A DNA stretch of 12,740 nt, taken from the NCBI GenBank assembly GCA_042091035.1, contig JBELIG010000077.1, positions 1 through 12,740 on the forward strand, written 5' to 3'. Below, piece after piece: positions 1 through 7,060 of the stretch. The notes beneath the pieces are model-generated. The model did no database searches, was not told the DNA's origin, and saw nothing but the letters and a program-made list of their open reading frames with translations. Source of the DNA: AM-2324 sp042091035. Its GTDB lineage: Bacteria; Bacteroidota; Bacteroidia; Chitinophagales; Saprospiraceae. The translations under genes and the position numbers were made by a program. Position 1 is the first letter of the stretch. Each line of letters starts with the position of its first letter.

Positions 1-62
1 CGTCTAATGAAAGCTTCTTCATTATAACAAGGAATTACAAGGCTGACTTTAGGAAGATTCAT
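1..62 (-). CDS. GT2 family glycosyltransferase, N-terminal fragment
   Basis: The reverse strand opens with ATG at 62 and reads 20 codons to the window edge as MNLPKVSLVIPCYNEEAFIR. The pattern of a short hydrophobic strand followed by PCYNEE is the classic N-terminus of GT-A fold family 2 glycosyltransferases, where it forms the first strand and loop that bind the nucleotide sugar. The start lies 3 bp after the stop of the upstream GT4 gene, so it continues the same polysaccharide operon. Everything after residue 20 is outside the window, so the sugar and acceptor cannot be inferred. The call rests on this one motif and on the context. Confidence 0.72.
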   Translation of the reverse strand, partial: MNLPKVSLVIPCYNEEAFIR

Positions 63-65
63 AGT

Positions 66-1157
66 CTATGGTTGAAATGAATTATAAAGTGCTATCAATT
101 TTTGTTCTTCACTTTCCCAGCAGAAGTCAGACTTGGCTGCAGATTTCCCATTGGAACCTAAAAGTGAGGCATTTTTTTCATTGGTAAGTAGTTCTTCTAT
201 AGCTTCCTTCAAGGCTTTGTGATCTTTAGGGGGGCAAGGTATACCACAGTTGGTTTGATCTAAAAGACCTTTCCATAGATCAAAGTCTGAGACGATCACG
301 GGAACACCCGCGGCCATATACTCAAACATTTTACCGGTATATGCCCGTACATAGTTTGGTAGAGGATGAAGCATAGATAATCCTGCCTTTACCTTTCCAA
401 GGATCTCATAAATCTTCTCTTGGTCGATATAGCCGAGAAACTCCACTTTATTCCAGGAGGGATGTGCCCTACATTTTTTCTCAAAAGACGGTTCATGCCA
501 ATTGCCTGCTAAGTAAAATTTTACATCTAAATCGCTTATGGATTCAAGTATATCGTAGATACCACGAGTTTCTGTAAGTGTACCTATATAGCATATAGCT
601 TGCTCCCGCTCTGACCAGGCAACTTCATTTGCCCGTCTCCATTGTGGAAAATTGAAAATTCCTATCGTTTTAGTGTAAGATTCAAAGCGTTCAATCATTG
701 AAGGACTTGCAACTAGACAAGCATCTAATTTGCGACATATCCTAGCCTCAAACTGTTTGTAAACTGCTGCGGCAGTTTTTCTAAAAGCTTTTGGTATATA
801 CGCTTTGTTCAGCATCTGAATAGGAACATCCTCATGGGCATCATATATTACGACTTTGCCCCTTTTTTTGAGTTGTTTGGCGAGGAGTAAAAGCTCAGGA
901 TCATGCAGGTGATAAATGTCTGCATCTAATTCTATAGCTTTGGTTAGGCAGTAGGTAAGGGCCTTTTTTATTCGATTGAGCCGGTCACTATATTTGAAAG
1001 TTAGATTATGAACCTGAACTCCAAATTCATCAGAGGCTTCTCTATTACAAAGTATTAAATGCGTGTCGAATCCTTGTTTTGCAAGCGAAACACATTCTTT
1101 AAAATATATGCGATGATCCTTTGCAGGATGCAGTGAACTTATATGGCAAACCTTCAT
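66..1157 (-). CDS. GT4-type glycosyltransferase
   Basis: This is a 363-residue GT-B fold glycosyltransferase that transfers a sugar from a nucleotide donor, most likely to a growing surface glycan at the cytoplasmic face of the membrane. The N-terminal half starts with the family-like MKVCHISSLHP strand, then has DIYHLHDPE (about residues 80-88) and IYDAHED (104-110). The C-terminal donor-binding half begins near ICYIGTLTETRG (188-199) and has the characteristic GKMFEYMAAGVPVIVS block (275-290), with the conserved Glu before the A-G-x-P turn. Length is normal for the family. I chose ATG at 1157, one base after the upstream stop, because it puts MKV at the N-terminus. An in-frame ATG at 1166 would add three residues and overlap the upstream gene by 8 bp. 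Donor and acceptor are not predictable. It is probably co-transcribed with the flippase and the other transferases. Confidence 0.88.
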   Translation of the reverse strand: MKVCHISSLHPAKDHRIYFKECVSLAKQGFDTHLILCNREASDEFGVQVHNLTFKYSDRLNRIKKALTYCLTKAIELDADIYHLHDPELLLLAKQLKKRGKVVIYDAHEDVPIQMLNKAYIPKAFRKTAAAVYKQFEARICRKLDACLVASPSMIERFESYTKTIGIFNFPQWRRANEVAWSEREQAICYIGTLTETRGIYDILESISDLDVKFYLAGNWHEPSFEKKCRAHPSWNKVEFLGYIDQEKIYEILGKVKAGLSMLHPLPNYVRAYTGKMFEYMAAGVPVIVSDFDLWKGLLDQTNCGIPCPPKDHKALKEAIEELLTNEKNASLLGSNGKSAAKSDFCWESEEQKLIALYNSFQP

Positions 1158-1158
1158 G

Positions 1159-2277
1159 CTATGCATTTTCGTAAATGTTCAAAAGTTTCTGTTGCTCTCT
1201 ATCCCAATTGGCTGTCTCTGCGAAATCCTTTATGTCTTTGCTTAAGGTACTTTTATCCAAGCTATCAAAATGTTCTACAGCACCTTTAAGACTATCTTTA
1301 TTAATCGCATCAATAAAGACAGTAAACGCTTCTTTTAAGAAAGATTTTGGTCCTTTGAGATTTGTAGATATTATAGGCAAACCAGCCATAATATATTCGA
1401 AAATCTTATTCCCCAGTGCATAATCATGGCTTTGGTTGGTGTTGATTATTGAGTATATCCCATAATCAGCAGAAGCAGTGTGTTTTAATAATTCTTTTCT
1501 GCCAACTGCCTCGTGCATGAAGACATTATTCATTTCTGATGACATGGCTTTTATGGAATCCCAGAGCGATCCATAGCCGAGAAGAACCAAGACAAACTGA
1601 TCCGGCATATCTTTGAAGGCTTCAATTAATTGCTCACAACCTCTATTCGGCGCAATAACACCTTGGTATAATAGGATTTTTTGATCCGGTCTGATTCCAA
1701 ACCTTTGACGAAATTTATCCTGATGTCCAAGGGTTTGTTTGTAGGGGAAATTATGAATTACATTAGGTTTTTTGATGTTGTAATGTTCTTTGTATAATTC
1801 AGCAATTAGGTCAGTAACTGTAATCATTGCATCTGCTGCTCTTAGGTGTTTTGCTTCCAGCCATGCGATCAATTGACCATATCTCTTTGAGGAGGTATTT
1901 TTTTGAAACTCTAACTCATGTGCATCGTAGACTATTTTTATAGAGCTATTGAAAAGTCGTTTTGTCCATACAGCCATTGGTAGCGGAAGCACATCACATA
2001 CGTGAAAAAAATCAGTTTTTCTGTAGTGCTTTGCTATTAAAAGAAATAACTCCATCCATTTGAATATCTGGAAGAAGATACTTTTTGGAAGCTTACGGCT
2101 AAGCAGTGAAAGTCGATGGATTTTTAGTCCTTCTTTAAGCTCTTTTTTTGGAAGATCACCTTCGTGTAGGGCAACTACCTGGACTTCATAGCCAGCATTT
2201 TTTAGGCTTAATCCTTCCCTAAGTACGCGATTGTCATGAGTGAAATTGTTGAAAACCAAAATTGTCACTTTCTTCAT
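1159..2277 (-). CDS. GT4-type glycosyltransferase
   Basis: This encodes 372 residues of a second GT-B fold glycosyltransferase, a distant relative of the downstream one. It starts MKKVTILVFNNFTHDNRVLR, a typical N-terminal strand and loop of this group, has FFHVCDVLPLP (90-100) and IVYDAHELEF (115-124), and in the donor-binding half LLYQGVIAPNRG (202-213) and NKIFEYIMAGLPIIS (290-304). The start at 2277 is favoured because its ATG overlaps the stop of the flippase gene as ATGA (2277-2274), a standard translational-coupling junction. Reading further upstream only enters the flippase C-terminus in another frame and then the N run. It probably adds a sugar to the same lipid-linked glycan that the flippase exports. 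Substrate is unknown. Confidence 0.9.
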   Translation of the reverse strand: MKKVTILVFNNFTHDNRVLREGLSLKNAGYEVQVVALHEGDLPKKELKEGLKIHRLSLLSRKLPKSIFFQIFKWMELFLLIAKHYRKTDFFHVCDVLPLPMAVWTKRLFNSSIKIVYDAHELEFQKNTSSKRYGQLIAWLEAKHLRAADAMITVTDLIAELYKEHYNIKKPNVIHNFPYKQTLGHQDKFRQRFGIRPDQKILLYQGVIAPNRGCEQLIEAFKDMPDQFVLVLLGYGSLWDSIKAMSSEMNNVFMHEAVGRKELLKHTASADYGIYSIINTNQSHDYALGNKIFEYIMAGLPIISTNLKGPKSFLKEAFTVFIDAINKDSLKGAVEHFDSLDKSTLSKDIKDFAETANWDREQQKLLNIYENA

Positions 2278-3230
2278 AAAGGCCTTTTTAATAGAACTAC
2301 CAAAGCAATAATTTTGCAAAGATAGGCTATTGAATAAGCAATAGATAAGCTTAGTATTAAAAATATNNNNNNNNNNNNNNNNNNNNNNNNNNNNNNNNNN
2401 NNNNNNNNNNNNNNNNNNNNNNNNNNNNNNNNNNNNNNNNNNNNNNNNNNNNNNNNNNNNNNNNNNGTCATTTGTCCATACCATCCAGCTGCTTTTCCAG
2501 AGAAAAGTGATTTGATAAGAATAGGAGGTAGGTCATTTGAAGATTTATTCAATAAAGTGGCTGGAACCATTGCTTTTGGAAAGTTGGCATATTCAGTGAA
2601 AAGCTGCTTCCTTTTTCTTTTGTCAGAGATTATTCGGAGATCTTTAATTTTTAGGTGTTTAAGGAAATAAACAGCCTGAGAAAGATAGCCAAAGATTAAA
2701 CTGACCATAAGACCTACTGTTCCCAATTGTGCAAGACCTAATCCTAATCTTGAGAAGTTGGTGACAGTGCTCAATACGATTTTGCCTTTGGTTAGTTTAC
2801 CAAATGCTTTTTTTCTGTTCAACAAAAAACTTAAGGAAAGTGATGCAGACAAAGAGAATGCTGCGATTGGGGCAATCCAAAGTAGATGAGCAATACTCTC
2901 CATATTTATCAATCGAGCAATGTCTGTGCTAAATAACAAGAGTATTGCAAGAACACTGGCATTTACCGTTAAACTAATTAGAATCGCCCCTTGACAAAGG
3001 GCGATTGCCTCTTTAGTGGATTTTGGATTTAGGATAGCTAGTTCATATTTTCCACTACTTACTGCACCTAAAATGGATACTATCGCTGCAAAAGAGTAAT
3101 AGTCACCATATTCCTCAACAGAGTATATACGAGCCAATATTGCTGCTAGAGCAAAGGGTAGTAGCTGTGCAAAAAATGTTCCTGATAATACTTTGGCAAC
3201 ATTTTTATTGAACTCGTTAAATTTTATCAT
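2274..3230 (-). CDS. Wzx-like polysaccharide flippase, interrupted by a scaffold gap
   Basis: This is an integral membrane protein of the polysaccharide-export (Wzx/MATE-like, MOP superfamily) type, expected to flip lipid-linked oligosaccharide across the inner membrane. The part before the gap (3230 to 2467, about 254 residues) starts MIKFNEFNKNVAKVLSGTFF and shows repeated hydrophobic helices, the early ARIYSVEEYGDYY stretch typical of these flippases, and a NKSSNDLPPILIKSLF segment near the middle of the family fold. After the gap, 2366 to 2274 encodes a hydrophobic helix and the C-terminus KRPL, ending in TGA overlapped by the next ATG. With 34 undetermined residues the apparent length is only 318, against about 400-500 usual in the family, so the real gap is probably larger than 100 bp. 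That the two sides belong to one gene is inferred from the hydrophobic tail and the junction. Confidence 0.82.
   Translation of the reverse strand: MIKFNEFNKNVAKVLSGTFFAQLLPFALAAILARIYSVEEYGDYYSFAAIVSILGAVSSGKYELAILNPKSTKEAIALCQGAILISLTVNASVLAILLLFSTDIARLINMESIAHLLWIAPIAAFSLSASLSLSFLLNRKKAFGKLTKGKIVLSTVTNFSRLGLGLAQLGTVGLMVSLIFGYLSQAVYFLKHLKIKDLRIISDKRKRKQLFTEYANFPKAMVPATLLNKSSNDLPPILIKSLFSGKAAGWYGQMXXXXXXXXXXXXXXXXXXXXXXXXXXXXXXXXXXIFLILSLSIAYSIAYLCKIIALVVLLKRPL
2367..2466. other. scaffold gap, 100 N
   Basis: A run of exactly 100 undetermined bases inside the flippase gene. A second run of the same length occurs at 6421-6520, so 100 is probably a placeholder for unknown length. Any reading frame that crosses it is unsupported. 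Confidence 0.97.
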
Positions 3231-3277
3231 AGAACGAATTTAATCTTAAATTATCTTTTTTGAAGGAATACTTTAAT

Positions 3278-3285
3278 TAGATTTG
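3278..3285 (+). promoter_or_regulatory. possible Bacteroidota -7 box upstream of the doxX-type gene
   Basis: TAGATTTG matches the Bacteroidota TAnnTTTG -7 consensus exactly and ends 18 bp before the ATG at 3304, in the 73-bp spacer between two divergent operons where a promoter is expected. A TTTG lies upstream at 3259-3262, but its 15-bp spacing is shorter than the usual 19 or so. Such a short motif in AT-rich DNA can arise by chance. Confidence 0.35.
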
Positions 3286-3303
3286 TTAGGTAAAATTTAA
3301 AAT

Positions 3304-3708
3304 ATGAATACTCTTGCAAAAGATTTGTCCTTATTTGGTATGCGTTTGATTTTTGGTGGGCTTATGCTTGTAAATCACGGCATCTCAAAATTCAATCGAT
3401 TAGTGGATTATTTCAATGGGGAAGATGTTGGATTTAGGAGTGTACTGGGTTTGGGAGAGATACCATCTTTATTTCTTGCTGTATTTGCTGAAGTAGGCTG
3501 TGCCATCTTATTGATTTTTGGTATTTATACTAAAAAATCCAGTTGGCCGCTAATTGCGACAATGTTTATCGCAGCTTTTGTAGTACACGGACCAGATCCT
3601 ATCAAGAAAAAAGAAATGGCCTTATTGTATCTAATGGCTTACGTTTTGTTAGCTGTGTTTGGAGGCGGTAAGTTTTCTTTAGATCGTGTTTTATTTAAAA
3701 AAAGGTAG
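3304..3708 (+). CDS. DoxX-family membrane protein
   Basis: This encodes 134 residues with four predicted membrane helices at about 8-26, 52-74, 81-95 and 105-120. The N-terminal block, with MRLIFGGLMLVNHGISKF and then an E-x-G helix (AEVGCAILLIFGIYTKKSS), is the DoxX/YphA signature. Length is standard. The family name comes from a subunit of an archaeal quinol oxidase, but most bacterial members have no proven reaction; links to redox, thiol or sulfur stress have been proposed. It is the first gene of a compact plus-strand unit, one base from the downstream ApbE gene, which hints at a membrane redox role. The ATG at 3304 is the only sensible start in the divergent intergenic region. Family call is firm, function is open. 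Confidence 0.85.
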   Translation: MNTLAKDLSLFGMRLIFGGLMLVNHGISKFNRLVDYFNGEDVGFRSVLGLGEIPSLFLAVFAEVGCAILLIFGIYTKKSSWPLIATMFIAAFVVHGPDPIKKKEMALLYLMAYVLLAVFGGGKFSLDRVLFKKR

Positions 3709-3709
3709 A

Positions 3710-4789
3710 ATGAAAAAGCTGATTTTTCTATTGGTTGTTAATCTATTCTTTTGGGGATGTGAGCAAGAAAAACCATCGGATTTAGTTAATTATTCAACCA
3801 TTCGGGGTAATACAATGGGGACGACTTACTCTATCGTATTTAAAGACGCAGATAAGCAGGCAGAAGCAATAAAAAAAGAGATAGATTCGATCTTGGTCGC
3901 TTTAAACCAAGAGGTATCCACCTATATTCCAGCTTCGGTGATCTCTAGAATCAATGAGGATGAATCTTTATCTATTGATCTATTAGCCTTAGTCGAAAAC
4001 GATAGTTCCTTGTGCGAACATTTTATAAAGAACTTTCAAAAAGCTAAGGCTCTTTATAAGCGTACGGAGACCTATTTAGATCCAACAGTAATGCCACTAG
4101 TTAATTATTGGGGATTTGGTTATCAAGGACGAGCAAAGATTGAATCGGTAGACAGCCTTAGAATTAAAGAATTACTAGAACTTGTAGACTTCTCTAAGTT
4201 CAAACTTAATGACTACGAGCTTAAACGCTCAAATGGAGCAATGCAATTGGATTTTTCCGCTGTTGCAAAAGGTTATGGTGTAGATCTTGTTGGCATCTAT
4301 CTTGAAAGTATAGGGGTCAAAGATTACTTGATCGAAATAGGTGGGGAGATGCTAGGATCTGGAAAAAATGCAACGAATGTGTTTTGGAAAGTTGGTATAA
4401 ATACACCCAAAGAAGGCGCTGCAACAAATGCCTATGATGTGATAGTGTCACTGGAAAACAAAGCCCTTGCTACCTCCGGTAATTACAGGATATTTTATGA
4501 GAATGAAGATGGAGCTAGATTTGCTCATATTATAAATCCAAAGTCTGGGTATTCGGAACAAAGTAGATTGTTGAGTGTTTCTGTGTTCGCTCCGGATTGT
4601 GCCACTGCAGACGGTTTTGCAACGGGGTTTATGACAATGGGACTGGACCAATCAGTAGAAAAAGTAGAGCAGGTAGATTCTATTGAAGCTGCTTTTATAT
4701 ATGTGAATGATAAAGAGGAGTTGGAGGTAGCTTATAGCTCAGGCCTCAAGGAAGAGATTTTAATGGATAAAACAAAAACTAAAGAATAA
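3710..4789 (+). CDS. apbE: FAD:protein FMN transferase lipoprotein (ApbE)
   Basis: The 359-residue product should transfer FMN from FAD to a Thr of target flavoproteins, such as Na+-translocating NADH:quinone reductase or Rnf subunits, outside the cytoplasmic membrane. It begins with a lipoprotein signal (MKKLIFLLVVNLFFWGC, lipid Cys17). Family blocks follow in order: RGNTMGTTYSIVF (32-44), EVSTYIPASVISRIN (68-82), YLDPTVMPLVNYWGFG (122-137), LDFSAVAKGYGVD (180-192), LIEIGGEMLGSG (207-218), ATSGNYR (254-260), HIINPKSG (273-280) and CATADGFATG (297-306). In the last block Asp301 and Thr305 match the metal-binding residues of characterised ApbE proteins. ATG at 3710 was chosen over an in-frame GTG at 3686 because it gives a clean signal peptide and avoids overlap with the upstream gene. 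No flavinylation target is encoded in the window. All motifs are intact. Confidence 0.95.
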   Translation: MKKLIFLLVVNLFFWGCEQEKPSDLVNYSTIRGNTMGTTYSIVFKDADKQAEAIKKEIDSILVALNQEVSTYIPASVISRINEDESLSIDLLALVENDSSLCEHFIKNFQKAKALYKRTETYLDPTVMPLVNYWGFGYQGRAKIESVDSLRIKELLELVDFSKFKLNDYELKRSNGAMQLDFSAVAKGYGVDLVGIYLESIGVKDYLIEIGGEMLGSGKNATNVFWKVGINTPKEGAATNAYDVIVSLENKALATSGNYRIFYENEDGARFAHIINPKSGYSEQSRLLSVSVFAPDCATADGFATGFMTMGLDQSVEKVEQVDSIEAAFIYVNDKEELEVAYSSGLKEEILMDKTKTKE

Positions 4790-5614
4790 ATGAAACTCAA
4801 TCTTACAAAGGATATCTGTTTTTTTGATGTAGAGGCAACGGGTTTGAATATATTAAGAGACCGTATTGTCCAACTTGGTGTTATCAAGATAAAGGCAGAT
4901 GGTAGTCCTGACGAAACGCTGAATTTGTTGATAAACCCTGGTATGGTTTTTATCTCTCAGGAAGCTTATGAGGTCCATGGAATATCGGCAAAAGACGTAT
5001 CCAATAAACCTACCTTTGATAAGCTTGCCCAGCAGATTTATGATTTTTTTGGTGATGCTGACCTTGCAGGTTACAATTCTAATAGGTTTGATATTCCAAT
5101 GCTTATGGAGGAATTTGCACGAGCAGGTGTAGATTTCGATATAGAGTCAAGGCGTTTGATTGATGTTCAGCGTATCTTTTATAAGATGGAGCCTCGTACA
5201 CTAGCAGCAGCTGTGAAATTCTATTGTAATAAAGAAATTGTGAATGCTCATGATGCTATGGCAGATGTTCAGGCCACAATAGATGTTTTCAAAGGTCAGA
5301 TTGAGCGATATAAGGATATGGATTACGAAGAAAAGGATGGTACTCTTGTTGAGAAACCTCTGCGTAATGATATGGATTCTATTTATAAGTTCACCAATGA
5401 CCTCAGTCTAATTGATGTTACAAATCGATTGAAATACAATAATGAAGGAGAAGTTGTGTTTAATTTTGGTAAATATCAGAACCAACGTGTTATTGATGTT
5501 ATAACTAAGGTAGATCCTAACTATTATCGTTGGATACTTGAAAAGGACTTCTCTGTTCAAGTAAAAAGGACTATAAAGCAGATTAAAGAAACATATGAAA
5601 AGCAAAAGGCATAG
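4790..5614 (+). CDS. DEDDh 3'-5' exonuclease, DnaQ-like with ExoX-like C-terminal domain
   Basis: The protein has 274 residues. The N-terminal RNase T/DnaQ fold holds all three Exo motifs: FDVEATG with Asp13 and Glu15, GYNSNRFDIPML with Asp101, and AHDAMADV with His154 and Asp159. These are the four acidic or His residues that hold two metal ions and cleave single nucleotides from 3' ends. The C-terminal part, around residues 222-255 (VVFNFGKYQNQRVIDV, then YYRWILEKDF), looks like the short FGKYKG-type domain found after the nuclease in ExoX-like proteins. It is probably a repair or DNA-end-processing nuclease rather than the replicative proofreading subunit, because no polymerase gene is near. 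Its ATG directly follows the TAA of apbE (0 bp), and its 3' end overlaps the next start by 20 bp. Why a cytoplasmic nuclease sits among membrane redox genes is not evident. Confidence 0.9.
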   Translation: MKLNLTKDICFFDVEATGLNILRDRIVQLGVIKIKADGSPDETLNLLINPGMVFISQEAYEVHGISAKDVSNKPTFDKLAQQIYDFFGDADLAGYNSNRFDIPMLMEEFARAGVDFDIESRRLIDVQRIFYKMEPRTLAAAVKFYCNKEIVNAHDAMADVQATIDVFKGQIERYKDMDYEEKDGTLVEKPLRNDMDSIYKFTNDLSLIDVTNRLKYNNEGEVVFNFGKYQNQRVIDVITKVDPNYYRWILEKDFSVQVKRTIKQIKETYEKQKA

Positions 5615-6420
5615 TTTATTGTTTTTACTGGCATTATCATTATGTCTTTTTGCCTGTGCAGAAGAGGAGGAAGGTTGTCTAGATGTCTATTCAACCAATT
5701 TCGACTTTGATGCGGATAAACCTTGTGAAGATTGTTGTGAATCTCCCGTCTTTAATCTTAAAGTCAGTCACTATTGGGATTCATTGAATGTGTTTCGATA
5801 TAGCAATCTCGTTTTTGAAAATCAGGATAGCACAGATACAATCAGAATTCATCAATTAGGGTTCTTTATATCAGATATAAGACTTCACACATTGGATGAT
5901 TCTTTAGGGATGGACACCTATGTTGAAGTAGCAAATACATTCGGTAGTAATCTTTTTCTCGAGTCAAGTATAAATTGGATCGATCAAAAGAGCCTTAGTA
6001 GCGAAGCATTAGGGATCTTACTCCATAGAGGTGAACAGATTGAATCTGTATCTTTTTGGGTAGGTTTTAATACTGCATATGGAATACCTGATCCCATAGG
6101 TCTGGATCCTGTTCATCCGATTTCCATTGAATCTGATAGTTTAAATTGGTCGGAAAACCAAGGACTCTTGTATGGATATATGAATTTTAGCAGACAGGGT
6201 AGTCTTGCTGCAGATAGTATGGGCATTGAACTTCTGGCTCCTTCATATGTTAAGATTAATCTTGAATCAGCTGTGACACTCGGTATTGGAGAAGATGTTT
6301 CCTTGGACCTTAGATTGTATTATTCGGAATTGTTGGAGTCCTGTAATTTGATTTCTGCCAATAACATGCAATTAAAAATTTGTTTGGAAGAAAATTTTGG
6401 AAATTCTTTCCGAGTATTTA
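5595..6420 (+). CDS. divergent MbnP-family lipoprotein (first copy), 3' end lost in gap
   Basis: About 275 residues are visible before the scaffold gap. It starts with a lipoprotein signal (lipobox LFAC, Cys21) and an acidic linker, then a small Cys motif C-LDVYSTNFDFDADKPCEDCC that recurs in Bacteroidota surface proteins. MbnP-family features follow: FNLKVSHYWD, LGFFISDIRLH, VSFWVGFNTAYGIPDP, and the Trp-containing NWSENQGLLYGYMNF region. The final ISANNMQLKI stretch resembles the usual C-terminus, so little is probably missing. Characterised MbnP proteins are periplasmic copper binders that work with a di-heme MbnH enzyme. This copy is divergent: the Y-H-x-G motif seen in the second copy is replaced by SYVKINLE. 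The ATG at 5595 overlaps the exonuclease gene by 20 bp; no better start gives a signal peptide. Family assignment is by motif only. Confidence 0.75.
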
Positions 6421-6520
6421 NNNNNNNNNNNNNNNNNNNNNNNNNNNNNNNNNNNNNNNNNNNNNNNNNNNNNNNNNNNNNNNNNNNNNNNNNNNNNNNN
6501 NNNNNNNNNNNNNNNNNNNN
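6421..6520. other. scaffold gap, 100 N
   Basis: A run of exactly 100 undetermined bases, hiding the 3' end of the first MbnP-like gene and the 5' end of the second. It is probably a placeholder of unknown true size; the missing N-terminal part of the second gene alone would need roughly 250-300 bp. Confidence 0.97.
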
Positions 6521-7060
6521 AATAATGCCTTACATGCTCTGTCAGACGTAGAGTTGATAGATTTTAAAGATTCAGCTTCAGAGACTGCAGCGGCTGAAGG
6601 AATTACTTTCTCTTATTCGGGCGTCCCTTCTGGTGCTTATAAAGCTATTCGTTTTGATTTTGGCTTGGGATTAGAATATTTAGGAAAAACGCCTGCGGAT
6701 TATTCTTCAGACGAAGTCCTTGCCCAGTCTGAATTGTTTTGGAATTCTTGGGGTAACTATATTATAGGGAAGCTTGAAGCTCGATTTGATGCTAATAATG
6801 ATGGTAATTTTCTAGATGAAACCTTTCAATATCATATGGGCGGTGATGATGCATTTAGAACTGTTGAGGCACCCATTGAATTGAATTTGTTAGGAGATGG
6901 ACTCACTGAGCTTGAGCTATCACTTGATATTAGTGATATTGTTAAGTTAGACAATAGTCTTATTGATCCTGCTGTTTATTCTGAAACGCATACACCTGAG
7001 AACAACTGGCTAATAGATGAATTGTTAGATAATATTCAAACCTTATTTACAGCTAATTGA
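6521..7060 (+). CDS. MbnP-family protein (second copy), 5' end lost in gap
   Basis: The last 179 residues are visible, from NNALHALSDVELIDFKD onward. Family marks are GAYKAIRFDFGLGLEYLGKTPADY, the Trp-rich LFWNSWGNYIIGKLEARFD, and FQYHMGGDDAFRTV with a candidate metal-binding His, followed by the beta-rich tail LELSLDISDIVKL. MbnP proteins bind copper in the periplasm after a Trp is oxidised to kynurenine by the partner di-heme enzyme; this is known for the methanotroph protein and only inferred here. The start, signal peptide and about 80-100 residues should lie in the gap. It is a separate gene from the upstream MbnP-like one, because both carry the same middle and C-terminal family regions. 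Its stop TGA overlaps the ATG of the di-heme gene by one base, so the two are very likely made together. Confidence 0.85.
   Translation, partial: NNALHALSDVELIDFKDSASETAAAEGITFSYSGVPSGAYKAIRFDFGLGLEYLGKTPADYSSDEVLAQSELFWNSWGNYIIGKLEARFDANNDGNFLDETFQYHMGGDDAFRTVEAPIELNLLGDGLTELELSLDISDIVKLDNSLIDPAVYSETHTPENNWLIDELLDNIQTLFTAN

Noticed and set aside
1175..1423. 82-codon open frame on the plus strand
   Set aside because: It lies wholly inside a well-supported glycosyltransferase gene on the other strand, and its translation shows no family features.
2278..2484. N-terminal extension of the second glycosyltransferase through the N run
   Set aside because: It reads through undetermined bases and the flippase C-terminus in another frame. 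The ATGA junction at 2277 gives a full-length, family-like protein without it.
4448..4651. 67-codon open frame on the minus strand
   Set aside because: Antisense to the conserved C-terminal motifs of ApbE, with no start context or recognisable features.
5408..5605. 65-codon open frame on the minus strand
   Set aside because: Antisense to the C-terminal domain of the exonuclease; composition is what the AT-rich complement of a gene would give.
6380..6550. Frames continuing across the second N run as one protein
   Set aside because: Frame across an unknown-size gap has no meaning. The visible parts on each side both contain the same MbnP family region, so two genes are more likely than one fused or frameshifted gene.
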